The notes under the pieces are model-generated. The model was not told where the DNA came from. It did no database searches and saw only the letters and a program-made list of their open reading frames with translations. This document shows positions 10,259-19,374 of a stretch of DNA of 40,949 nt, in pieces (positions within the stretch are counted from its first letter, which is position 1; every line of letters begins with the position of its first letter). Origin of the DNA: Triparma columacea. Its lineage: Eukaryota > Sar > Bolidophyceae > Parmales > Triparmaceae. The position numbers were made by a program, and so were the translations under genes. The DNA lies in NCBI GenBank assembly GCA_030267965.1, contig BRYA01000285.1:7077-48025 (forward strand), in the 5' to 3' direction.

Positions 10259-11207
10259 CTGCTGCAACTCCAGAGATCCCGAAGCAGAAGCTTCACAACG
10301 ATTGGACCCTCTTCTTCGATAACCCGAGGTGAGAGGGCTGGCAGGTTGTGGGGGCTGGGAGAGTGGTGGGGGGGGGAGTTTGAAGGGGATGGGTCAACGA
10401 GGGTCAGGAAATGAGTTTGTGGTTTTGGGGTGATTTGGGGGGTTTGAAGGGGTTAAAAGCTTGTGGTGGGTGAATGTGGCTATTCTTGAGGGACCGCGTG
10501 GTTCATTTTGGGTGTAAATGAGTGTGAAGGCTGTTTGAAGCTCCACAAGAGTTATCGTCGATTGTGGATGGTTGTTGTGTTTGTTTTTGGGGCACTTTCA
10601 ATGGCACATTCGTCGGAGAAAATTATGTTCGGTTGAGCCTTACTTGCGCTAACGCCCACCCTACCGCCCCCATTCTCCACCCCCCCTTCCTAGAGCCCAA
10701 AAGGAAGGGGAAACCTGGCTCCAGAACCTCAAGCCTTGCTCTACCTTCGATACTGTGGAAGACTTTTGGTCGCTATTCAACAACGTCCTCCCCGCCAGTA
10801 GACTAGGACCCGGATGCAACTACCATCTATTCAAAAAGGGCGTGATGCCCATGTGGGAGGACAAGAAGAATGAGCATGGGGGGAAGTGGATCATTACGAT
10901 CCCCAAGCAGGACCGCCAGAAGGGGAAGGTCGATGAGTGGTGGCTCTACACCGTCCTCGCGATGATCGGGGAGACTATGGACGAGTCTGGGCTCGAGGTC
11001 TGCGGGGCGGTGGTTAGCATCAGGAAGTCGCAGGACAGGATAGCGCTCTGGGTCAAGGGGGTCGAGGAGAAGGAATGCATCAAGGTAGGGACGAGGTGGA
11101 AGGTCGCGCTCGAGGTCAGCGATAGGACGACGCTCAAATTCCAAAGCCACAGGGACGCAGCCAAGAATAACTCCTCCTTCAAGAACCAAAACCTCTATGA
11201 ATGCTAA
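10255..11207 (+). CDS. EIF4E: Translation initiation factor eIF4E (mRNA cap-binding)
   Basis: Two exons, 10255-10328 and 10694-11207, joined in phase 2 across a 365-nt G-rich intron, give 195 residues. The family fold is recognisable: LHNDWTLFFDNP at the start, ETWLQNLKPCSTFDTVEDFW, MPMWEDKKNEHGGKWIITIP, DEWWLYTVLAMIGE and DRIALWVKG. The two cap-stacking tryptophans (in ETWLQ and MPMWED) are both present, which points to a class I, cap-binding member rather than 4EHP-type. It would bind the 5' cap and eIF4G in the cytosol. The C-terminus ends in NLYEC. It is transcribed toward ELP6. Confidence 0.9.
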
Positions 11208-11210
11208 GGG

Positions 11211-11262
11211 GGGCAGCGAGCGAAGCGGGGCGGCGAGCGAAGCGAGCCGTGGGGGGGGAGGT
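11211..11262 (+). repeat. GCGAAGC element between the eIF4E and ELP6 3' ends
   Basis: Two GCGAGCGAAGCG units followed by a long G run directly after the eIF4E stop. On the minus strand the block is preceded by GTGAGAAAG at the ELP6 end and followed by CCCTTAG, so it could be a terminal ELP6 intron or an eIF4E 3'UTR insertion. Confidence 0.5.
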
Positions 11263-11342
11263 GGTGGTGGTGGTGGGGGGGGGGGGGTATAAATGTAGCA
11301 GTAATCGTATCGTTTTCGAGCAAAGGAAAGTGTTCCTGTCTT

Positions 11343-12643
11343 TCATACTCCTCCAGCAGCTGTCTTTCTCACTCGCACCCCCTTCACACCAACTTCTCCA
11401 TCCTTCCAATTGATCATTATGTTGGTATCCTGAGGTGTCACGAAACCCCTCCCACCCCACCTCGCCTCGACGGTAAGCTTCCCGTGGACCTCGCGCGAGA
11501 AGCCGGAATCGAGGGCATTCAGGTTGAAAATGATGTCAGACTGCCGAGCAAGACTTTCGTGGAGCTTGGCTGTTGGGGAGAAATCGCCACCGGAGGAAGT
11601 AGGGTCCGACGACACGTTCTCTTCCTCCCGCAGCACACGGATGGAGGCGCCGTCTTCGTCAGTCGCAAGTCCGAACATTCCTCCAGACCCCAACCACTTG
11701 GAGTCTAGCTCTCCCGAAATTGCGCCGGCGACGTCGGTGAGTGCGTGGGGGGAAGGGAGGGAATTAAGGTGTGCATCCGCGCCGCACAGAGTCAGCGTCG
11801 ATGTGGAGGAAGAAAGGGAGAGGTTGTTGAGATGCTTAATGAAACCGACGGCTACTGGAGGTGTGACGAGGGAAAGGAGGGATGATGCGTCGTCGATTAC
11901 TATCAGGGAGGGAGTGCCGCAAGCTGTTATTCTACTACGGATTAGTTGGAACGTTCTTTCTAAAATTGAGGATGGGGAAGGTGGGGAGGGAGAGAGGAGG
12001 GATTCAGAGAGCTTTGCTATCACGTCTATATACACAGAGGATCTAGGAACGGGGGGTGGTGGGGGGGGCGGTGGGGGGAACGCGGTGAGCGAAGCGGTGA
12101 GCGAAGCGAACCGCTGAAGGGGTTTTGGGTGGGGGCTATTGTTGACTCTGCAAAGGCGGCGAGCGAAGCGAGCCGCGGGAAGGATGGGGTGGCGAGCGAA
12201 GCGAGCCGCAGGAAGGATGGGCTGGTTCATCTTCCCTCATCTACCCGTCGATGATACCTCCAATTTATTATATGTATTATATATATCTCAGCAGCCAACC
12301 AAACATTTTCCTGTCAGCTCATCGCAAACCGAGATATTTAGTGCCAACAAACCCCACACACCGCCCCACCACCCCACACACCGCCCCACCACCCCACACA
12401 CCGCCCCACCACTACCAACCCACCCACTACTCACCCGTCAATGAAGGACAAATTCCCAGCACCACCCCTCTTCCCAATTTCCTCCTCGACATCCCTCTGC
12501 GATCGGCCTGTGCAACCAACCCAAAACACCGTACTGCCAGGATTGGTAGCAACAAAGGCAACTGCTAGACGGTCCAAAAGAAAGGACCCTGAATGTGTCA
12601 AAATATCCCCAACAAGAACTATTCTACTGCTTTTTTCGTCGAC
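11343..12643 (-). CDS. ELP6: Elongator complex subunit 6 (first exon lost in assembly gap)
   Basis: Exon 2 (12435-12643) encodes SSRIVLVGDILTHSGSFLLD, the N-terminal RecA-like strand of ELP6. Exon 3 (11343-12042) carries LIVIDDASSLLSL and the late segment IIFNLNALDSGFSREVHGKL, typical of ELP6. They join in phase 2. Exon 1 should lie at the 25-N gap; the damaged copy at 19104-19154 shows a 17-codon exon (MQDLEVLLPWPRPCSGK) that fits phase 0. With it the protein is about 319 residues. ELP6 forms the ATP-binding Elp4-5-6 ring of Elongator, which modifies wobble uridines of tRNAs. An alternative last exon is possible: GTGAGAAAG in the final codons is donor-like. Intron 2 (12043-12434) carries two GCGAAGC elements and a minisatellite at 12352-12413. 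Confidence 0.75.
12352..12413 (-). repeat. Minisatellite in ELP6 intron 2
   Basis: About three copies of a 21-bp CACCCCACACACCGCCCCAC unit on the plus strand, entirely within the intron. The damaged ELP6 copy has a different short repeat (ACCACTACCAACCC) at the same place (18837-18870). Confidence 0.8.
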
Positions 12644-12668
12644 CTGGGTAAGGGGGTGTAGTAGTAGG

Positions 12669-12693
12669 NNNNNNNNNNNNNNNNNNNNNNNNN
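12669..12693. other. Assembly gap (25 N)
   Basis: The gap interrupts ELP6 upstream of exon 2. The flanking words (GGTAAGGGGGTGTAGTAGTAG on the left, GGTGTAGGGAGCAGGGAAAG on the right) recur at 19024-19047 and 19276 onward in the second copy of this block. There about 228 bases lie between them, including ELP6 exon 1. The gap size is therefore probably underestimated. Confidence 0.9.
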
Positions 12694-12791
12694 GGTGTAG
12701 GGAGCAGGGAAAGGGTTAGAAGGGGGGACCGCGCGCGCGACCACGAAAACAAAAGCCAAAAAAAAAGCAATACGCTAAGGAGCAAAAAAAT

Positions 12792-12992
12792 TAGCACCGG
12801 TTAGTTTCGATCTAACGACCTTTGGGTTATGGGCCTGAAGGGAGAAGAAAGAAGGTAAGCAAGGGTGGAAGGGCATGCATGGGGGGGTCATTAACTTACC
12901 CAACACGCTGCCTCTCTATATAGGATGATGGAGGTAAGTATGGGGGGAAGGGGAAAGGAAAGATGGGTCATTAACTTACGCGCCACGGTGCT
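12792..12992 (-). tRNA. Initiator tRNA-Met(CAT) split by two GT-AG introns
   Basis: Three exons: 12980-12992 (AGCACCGTGGCGC), 12900-12915 (AGAGGCAGCGTGTTGG) and 12792-12834. Joined they give 72 nt: acceptor stem AGCACCG/CGGTGCT with A1-T72 and A73; D stem GCGC/GCGT; anticodon stem TTGGG/CCCAA with loop CCCATAA (anticodon CAT); variable AGGTC; T stem GTTAG/CTAAC with loop ATCGAAA. A1-T72, three G-C pairs closing the anticodon stem, and A54/A60 are hallmarks of eukaryotic initiator tRNA. A run of seven T follows A73, as expected for RNA polymerase III termination. Intron 1 (12916-12979, 64 nt) lies after position 13, inside the A box. Intron 2 (12835-12899, 65 nt) lies between positions 30 and 31. 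Neither is at the canonical 37/38 site. Splicing is inferred from the perfect fold of the joined exons. Confidence 0.85.
12835..12979 (-). mobile_element. Two sibling introns within the initiator tRNA
   Basis: Both introns begin with GTAAGTTAATGACCC, carry CTTACC about 20 bases before the 3' end (branch-point-like), have pyrimidine-rich 3' parts and end in AG (TATATAG and CTTCAG). At 64 and 65 nt with matching layout they look like two insertions of one element. The span includes the 16-nt middle exon at 12900-12915. Confidence 0.75.
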
Positions 12993-13197
12993 GCTAGAGA
13001 AAGACCTCTATTTCGTAAAAAGTTGATTTTTTGCTAATATTTCTACAAAACCTTCTGCTTTTCAGGCGTGGAGGGGGGACAAAATTTTGGAGAAATATGA
13101 AATGGTTCATTCTGGATTAGCGTGAAATAATAAGCAATTTGATGTACATCGAATTCTGAATAATTGCTTATAGCCGCCGCATTACTGTATTGTTCGT
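12993..13197. other. Spacer between tRNA and ankyrin-MYND gene
   Basis: AT-richer sequence with no ORF structure. Homology between the two tRNA-containing blocks stops exactly at the tRNA 5' end: downstream of 12992 there is no match to the sequence after 19574. Confidence 0.6.
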
Positions 13198-14373
13198 TCA
13201 CTTCTTCTTACCCCTACCATTCTTGCCCTTCTTCCCCTTCTTGCCATTCTTCCCCGTCGCAACTGCTCCTTCCGCTACTCCCACATCCGCTACTCCCACA
13301 TCCGCTCCTCCCACATCCGCTCCTCCCCCCTTAATCCCCTTCCCTGTCTTGGATCTTTTCTTGACCATCGCCTCGCTCTCCCCCCTTTCGTTCAGCGGTC
13401 CCGTGCACTGCACCCTGTGCTCCCTCCAGTGCTTGACCTGGCACTCCCTCGAGCAGTAAGCGACGTTGCGGCAGGGACACATTAGCAGCTTGTCACGCTC
13501 CTTGGCAGTTAGAGCCTCGCAAACAAAGCAGCAGAAGGGACGGCCTTGAACGTAATGTTTCGTGATGTTGGTGATTGTAGGATCGCGTTTGGAAGGATGG
13601 TATGAATTGAACTCATCTCGAACTACGTCGGAATCGGGCTTTCCGAGATGAAGAAATGTTGTGAACATCTTTATTGCGACATCTCTACTAAGGCTAGGGT
13701 GTTCTCCTTTGCACGCCTGGAGGCAGAAATTAAACACAATATCCACGTCGTTGGTGGTTGGGATAGCACCGCGCGTGAGAAACAGCCTGCATAAGTCGTG
13801 TGCTCCTTCACTCATAGTAATAATAAGTGGTGAAAGAACATCTCCATAAGAGTTAACCACTGTCTTGTTCACATTTGCTCCATGATCGAGAAGTGCTATG
13901 GCCTGATCAATGTGTCCCTCAAGAACAGCAAAAAACAAAAGGTTGGTAAAGTAGTCCACCACCCCTTCGACTCGTAGGTCCATATTAGGGTCAAGTCCAT
14001 GTTCTAAGAGCAATCTCAAGATTGTTGAATTGTCACTATTCTTCATTGATATATTTGCGGCCCTGTACATGGCTTCGTTGTTGTTGAAGCCGGCCTCTAA
14101 GGTAAGCTTAACCATCTCAACATTATCGTGAAGAGAGGCCATTGCGAGGACTGAAGCTATCACCCATTTCTCATCAACATGCATTGTATAAACGCCTAAC
14201 AAAACCTCAGGACCATGTTCCTTGGCATACCCCTTGATGCGATCCCAGTCTTGCTCACCAGCCCAATCTAAGCATAACTGCTGACCGTCTGTCAAATCGT
14301 CCCAACTATATACTGTCACATTTGTGGTCTCTGATGAATTGTGTGACGATTGTACCTCTGATTGTGACTCCAT
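13198..14373 (-). CDS. Ankyrin-repeat MYND zinc-finger protein
   Basis: Single exon, 391 residues from ATG at 14371-14373. The N-terminal two thirds hold degenerate ankyrin repeats (for example ILRLLLEHGLDPNMDLR and QAIALLDHGANVNKT). A MYND finger follows at about 285-325 with the full ligand set: CCFVCEA, MCPCRNVAYCSRECQVKHW and HRVQC. The C-terminus has a Gly/Ala/Asp/Val repeat (GGADVGGADVGVADVG) and a lysine-rich tail suggesting nuclear or nucleolar targeting. MYND fingers bind proline-rich peptides, so a protein-interaction role is likely, but the partner cannot be named. The lack of introns contrasts with its neighbours. Confidence 0.85.
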   Translation of the reverse strand: MESQSEVQSSHNSSETTNVTVYSWDDLTDGQQLCLDWAGEQDWDRIKGYAKEHGPEVLLGVYTMHVDEKWVIASVLAMASLHDNVEMVKLTLEAGFNNNEAMYRAANISMKNSDNSTILRLLLEHGLDPNMDLRVEGVVDYFTNLLFFAVLEGHIDQAIALLDHGANVNKTVVNSYGDVLSPLIITMSEGAHDLCRLFLTRGAIPTTNDVDIVFNFCLQACKGEHPSLSRDVAIKMFTTFLHLGKPDSDVVRDEFNSYHPSKRDPTITNITKHYVQGRPFCCFVCEALTAKERDKLLMCPCRNVAYCSRECQVKHWREHRVQCTGPLNERGESEAMVKKRSKTGKGIKGGGADVGGADVGVADVGVAEGAVATGKNGKKGKKGKNGRGKKK

Positions 14374-14796
14374 TTTTGAGCGAACTTATCGCGAATATAA
14401 GTTTATAGCGGCAAATTACGATGTGAAAGTGATCAAGAAAGCCTTCAAGTTACTCCACTTAGTCAGAAGTGTCGTGTAGGTGCTAATATTGGAGTCTACC
14501 AAACTGCCACCACACCAACCCCAAAATCTGTCCTCTTCTCCTCCTGCCTCTGAGAAAGTTTCTTCTTTGGAAGCGATACGAGAAGAAAAAATATTAGGCG
14601 GGGGACAATTTCTCTACGGGGATTCATTTTTTGTTGTGACCAATTTCTTTATTCAAACGCATCGTGTTTTCATTTCAAATCCTCCCCCCCCCCCTCTCTT
14701 AATCTTGAACCGGAGTGAACGCCATCCCAGACAAGCCTCAAAGAATCAAATCTACTATCTCCCCCCGCCTCCCCGCCTCCCCCCTCCCCCCTCCGC
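14374..14796. other. Spacer between ankyrin-MYND start and GAF gene 3' end
   Basis: Both neighbours are on the minus strand, so this holds the promoter of the ankyrin-MYND gene and the 3'UTR of the GAF gene. It contains C-rich tracts near 14683-14698 and 14760-14800. The plus-strand ORF over it is proline-rich low complexity and not supported. Confidence 0.5.
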
Positions 14797-17700
14797 CTAT
14801 CCAATTACACTGTTCCTCCTCGTTCCCATCCTACTCCCCCCCCCCCCCATGCCACCACCAACATACGCCCCATTGACGCTCCCCTTCCTGCTCCCCACTG
14901 CATTCCCCACTCTACTATTCCTCCTTGACCCTTCCCTGCTATCTCCCCCCCCCCCCCTCCCCAGCCCTTGCGCCGCCACAATTGCGAGGTGCCTCTCCAG
15001 GGCTTCCAAATCCAGCGTTCCTCCTATCCCCGCAGTGACGCTGCCGCTCCTTCCCCTCATCTTCTTCTGCTCCTTCAATGCTTCCTTCTTTTCCATTTCA
15101 AGTATCTCAACGTTTACGCCCTTTCCGCTGAAAATGTCTTCCATCATTTTCTTGTTTTTCATGATGTTCTGCGTCTCCTCGTCCAGCTTTGCCTTGGGTC
15201 CTTCCCTAAACTTGAATCTCGCCGCAGCTTCATTCGCCGTGTACTCGTGTCTGCTCTCTTCCCTCCTCTTGGCCAAATAGGCCCTCCTCTCCTCGTCAAC
15301 CTCCCTGTGGATTTCACTGATGACTCTGTTCATTTCTTCAATCTTTGCCATGCTCGCCTCTTGCATGTGGGCGCTGTTCCCGTCCTTCCCGAAGTCCCTG
15401 ATTGCGGTCAGTCCGAGGGTCATCTTCTGCGCGTATTTTCCTATCTTGGTGACTTCCTCCTCGCTGAACCCATTCTCCCTGTTGCTGTTGACCATTTGCA
15501 TGACTCCTATGACTGCACCCATCCCGTCGAATATGGGTTGGCAAAGAATGTTCTTCGTTCGGAACCCTGTCAACTTGTCGACGGCCTTGTTAAACCTCTC
15601 GTCCTTGTAGGCATCGGGGATGAGCAGGCCCTCCCCGCTGCACGCAACTGACCCAGCAATTCCTGCTGTCTTTGGAAACCTGCGGGATGGGACGTGTTGT
15701 TAGGGACGTGTTAGGGACGTGTTAGGGACGTGTTAGAGATGTGTTACGGAAGCAAAAGAAAGAGTGGCACCAGACGTGTTACGGAAGCAAAAGAAAGAGT
15801 GGCACCAGACGTGGCACCAGACGTTTGTCCACGACCTATTTCCAAGATACAGCCCAAACTGAGCCCCCCAGCATGCGCTGGTATCGGCGAAAGAACTACC
15901 GCCATGCAATTCTAACTCGCTACGGTCAAACTTCATGCGACTCGCTTCGCTCGTCGCGCCCCCCTCACCTGATATGTTGCCCCTCCTCCTCGACGTGAAA
16001 GTAAAGCTCATCGGTCTCCTCGTCTAGAAAGAATAGTCCGCACCTTTCGCAGTCCAGCATGCTCTTGAATTTGGCCATCAAGTTCCTAAGGCTGCCGTTC
16101 ATGGCGGCCTCGAGGTTGTCGCCCTTTCCTATTCCGTCCTGGATCTGACTGGTGTATGCCTTCTGCCTCTTGTGCTTGTTCGCGGCATCCCTCTTGTCCT
16201 GGGCATCAAGCGTCTGGCCCTTACTGGTGATCTGCGGCCCATGTCCTTCCCTAAATTGGAACTGGGAGGGGAGGATGAGGGTGAGCTTGACAGCATTCTG
16301 CTTCCCTCTCCAACCACCGCCATGCAATTCTAACTCGCTACGGTCAATCTTCATGCGATTCGCTTCGCTCATCGCTTCGCCCATCGCTTCGCTCGTCGCA
16401 CCCTCACCTTACTGGTCGTCTCATTGACTCCCGCCCCCTCCCCCCAAAGTCCGTTGGCGATGAGCTCCTCCCTTGTTTTCTCCTCCACCTTGCTCATTTC
16501 TCCGGACATGAAGGTGATCAAGTTCTTGACTTCCGCTTTGGCGTTGACCATGCCAGACTTTATGGTCCTGCTCCCTGCCTTGGGGGTGTTCGTGACTGAC
16601 CTCCCTCCAGCTGGGAGGATTAAGGTGGGGCGGGGCGGGGCGGGGCGGGGCGGGGGTGGGTTTAGTATGAAGAATGGGCAAAAAAGGCCAAGCGCTGGGA
16701 GCTTCAGACTACGTATCGGCGAAAGAACCACCGCCATGCAATTCTAATTCGCTACGGTCAATCTCCATGCGACTCGCTTCGCTCGTCGAGCCCACCCAAA
16801 ACCCCTTCAGCGGTTCGCTTCGCTTACCGGGCGTCCTGCTCCCTGCTGGCGTCCTGTTCCCTGCTGGCGTCCTGTTCCCCGCTGGCGTCCTGCTCCCCCT
16901 CCTTGACGGGGTGGTCCCGCCGACTGGAGATGATATCCCGCTGTTGCCTTCGCTATCCACTCCACCTCCTCCTCCTCCTCCTGCTATTCCCTCCCGAAGG
17001 GCTCTATTTCTCTCGGCCATTTCCTTCTTCCTAATCTTTTCGTCCTCGATCGCTTGCTTTTGCAGATGCCTAAGGGCACTCAGGGCCTCCGCGACTCTCC
17101 CACAGCACTTCTTCAGAAGCCCTTCGTCGTCGTCCGTGAAGGTGATGTACTTCTTCTCCCTTTCCCCTGCAGCGCCGCTGGTGCTGGCTTTCTTCATCTG
17201 TTCAAACTTGTTCACCATCTGGCAAACGCCGAGGAGCGTGCCATCTGCTTCTGTTACGGGCATGCAGAGGATAGACCTCGTCTTGAAGCCGGTCTCCTTG
17301 TCAATCGCTGGATTGAATCTCTTGTCCTTGTAGGCATTAGGGATGTTGAGCATCTTCCCTTTCGTTGCGACGCATCCTGCAATGCCAGCCGTGGCGGGGA
17401 ATCTTGAAGGAGGGAGTTGGGAGGGGGGGGGGGGGGAGGGAGGGGGGGGGGGTTAGAGCACCCCAATAACGCACCCCAATAACGCACCCACTTCTTCCGC
17501 GACTCGCTTCGCTCGCCGCCCCCCCCGCCGCCCTCACCTTATCTCCTCGACTTTGGTGTCGAGTCCTCCTACAGGCTTGAAGTACAACTCATTGGTTTTT
17601 GCGTCGTGCAAGAATAGAGCGCATCTCTCGCTGTTGATGAGCTTCCTGAACTGTTGCACGACGGCCCTGGTGACCGAATCAAGTAGAAGGCTAATTTTGT

Positions 17701-18734
17701 CACCCGCGCTCTCGTCCAGCTGTCTCGTGTACTGCTTCTGCCTTTCTCGCACGGCATTCATCTTTTTGACGTCAAACTGCGAGGTTGTGCGTTGAATTCG
17801 CATCGTTAGAATGTGTTGTTTTGGTTGTAATGATCCCCTGACCCCGACCTCGCCCAACGTCGCCTAAACTACCCCAAACCGCTCACCTTCGAGTAGACGA
17901 TCTGCTTCCCCCCTCTCTTTTCCCCCATAGACTTTTCCTTGGGAACGAATTTCTCAACGTGGTACTCTAATGGAGGGTAGAGGGGAATGGAGGGTAGGGG
18001 GAATGGGGTTAATTAAATGAATTTGATGGGGATCGTCGCATGATTGGGATGGTCGCATGGTTGGGATCGTCGCATGATTGTGATCCTCTAACACAGCCCT
18101 CTCCACGGCTCGCTTCGCTCGCCGCTTCGCTCGCCGTACCTGCCAGCCTCTTGTTGGTGTTGGCTTGTTGTTCCTTGGTCATTCTTAGCTTCTTCCCTCC
18201 TCCTCCCCCGGCATTTGCAGTGTTGGGCCTCCCTCCATAGCTCATGGCCAACTCATCTGCACCCCCCTGATTCCTGCTTCGGCCGCTAGTGTTTGGCCTC
18301 CTAGCAGCAATCATCTGCAGGACCTTTGAGTTGAGGGCTGGATCTCGCCGCTTGCAGAAGGTGTAGTCAGAGCTGCTCATGCCAAAGACTGAGTGCGAGG
18401 CCTGCCCCTGAGCCCGCAATGGGGTCAACCCAGCAGAACTTCCAACTCCCCCACCTCTCACTTTCGTGATTGGGGACGCGGACGCGACCAAGTAGTGCGT
18501 AGTCCAAGAATTTATGAGAGGGATCGACTCCTGTACCCGGCGGGTGTTAGCTCAATGCAACGTTATTGGGTTAAAAAGAATTCCTCTTCTCACCTGCTGG
18601 TCGACGCGGGTTTGTGGCTTCTCAATCTTCTTCATGGACTTGAGCTTCACCTTGTTTGGACTCCGTGATGCTCGCGTCTGCTTCTGCAGAGAGGAAGGCG
18701 AATCAACCACCGGGACAGATTGCCAAGAAACCAT
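14797..18734 (-). CDS. Tandem GAF-domain protein (934 aa)
   Basis: Eight exons: 18594-18734, 18140-18530, 17887-17966, 17538-17776, 16828-17402, 16408-16610, 15969-16261 and 14797-15679, summing to 2,805 nt with all phases consistent. Two GAF domains are split by introns at the same place: FRKLINSERCALFLHD..RFPATAGIAGCVATKGKMLN..SILCMPV (about 230-390) and FKSMLDCERCGLFFLDE..RFPKTAGIAGSVACSGEGLL..NILCQPI (about 605-760). These resemble cyclic-nucleotide-binding GAF domains of phosphodiesterases and adenylyl cyclases. No catalytic domain follows. A repeat of about seven residues (RTPAGN) precedes the second unit, and the C-terminus is coiled coil and Gly/Arg/Ser-rich. It is likely a small-molecule-sensing regulatory protein; ligand unknown. 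Confidence 0.8.
15680..16827 (-). mobile_element. Introner-like family B in three consecutive GAF-gene introns
   Basis: The introns 15680-15968, 16262-16407 and 16611-16827 share a block of about 57 bp (plus strand 15901-15957, 16319-16399, 16733-16789) beginning GCCATGCAATTCTAACTCGC, running through TACGGTCAA, and ending in CTCGCTTCGCTCGTCG. Two copies are extended by TATCGGCGAAAGAAC. The remaining sequence of each intron is unrelated, including a G-rich GGGGC repeat near 16628-16660. Confidence 0.85.
15693..15825 (-). repeat. Tandem repeats in GAF-gene intron
   Basis: About four copies of GGGACGTGTTA are followed by two copies of a unit of about 36 bp containing ACGGAAGCAAAAGAAAGAGT and GGCACCAGACGTG. 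They lie entirely within the intron between the last two exons. Confidence 0.8.
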
Positions 18735-18879
18735 GACACCTCAGCTTTCCGTTTATGTTTCCGCCACATGGTCCGAACATACATGGCCCCATCAACAGCA
18801 AGAAGAATCCAAGCAAGAATTAATTTCTGTAGGACCCCACCACTACCAACCCACCACTACCAACCCACCCACTACTCAC

Positions 18880-19154
18880 CCGTCAATGAAGGACAAATTC
18901 CCGGCACCGTACTGCCAGGATTGGTAGCAACAAAGGCAACTGCTAGACGGTCCAAAAGAAAGGACCCTGAATGTGTCAAAATATCCCCAACAAGAACTAT
19001 TCTACTGCTTTTTTCGTCGACCTGGGTAAGGGGGTGTAGTAGTAGGGAGTGAGGTGTAAGTGAGGTGTCATGGGAGGAACGAGAAGATGAGGAAATCACA
19101 CACCTTTCCCGAACAAGGTCTCGGCCAAGGCAATAATACCTCCAAATCCTGCAT
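18880..19154 (-). pseudogene. ELP6: Truncated ELP6 copy (exon 1 and damaged exon 2)
   Basis: Exon 1 (19104-19154, MQDLEVLLPWPRPCSGK) and exon 2 (18880-19021) match the real gene at 12435-12643 over most of their length. Exon 2 has a net 67-nt deletion after the AACAATCCTGGCAGT-equivalent codons, which shifts frame and gives an early stop. No third exon follows: the sequence runs into the GAF gene start region. Its value is that it preserves exon 1, hidden by the N gap in the real gene. Confidence 0.8.
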
Positions 19155-19374
19155 TTCTGCTGTGATTTGTTTGGGCAGATGTTCGAGATGCTCAGAATGA
19201 GGCCAATAAAGAACGAATTTCTTCTCAAAAGTTGAGCTTTAGCTTGCTAGAATACTCAAATTCTTCTGTGCTTAAGGGTGTAGGGAGCAGGGAAAGGGTT
19301 AGAAGGGGGGACCGCGCGCGCGACCACGAAAACAAAAGCCAAAAAAAAAGCAATACGCTAAGGAGCAAAAAAAT

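Noticed and set aside
12139..12719. Plus-strand ORFs across ELP6 intron and exon 2
   Set aside because: They are antisense to ELP6, proline/threonine-rich from the CACCCCACACACC repeat, and run into the N gap.
12792..12992. Reading the tRNA segments as three unrelated tRNA-like scraps or as an archaeal-type bulge-helix-bulge intron gene
   Set aside because: The three pieces join without gap or overlap into a complete tRNA, which scraps would not do. By eye I see no pairing at the boundaries forming a bulge-helix-bulge, while GT, AG and branch-like words are present.
17867..17886. A 23-nt intron (GTGAGCGG...TTTAG) in the GAF gene
   Set aside because: Too short; the in-phase acceptor CTCGCAG at 17777 gives a normal 110-nt intron and a frame that continues into the GAF domain.
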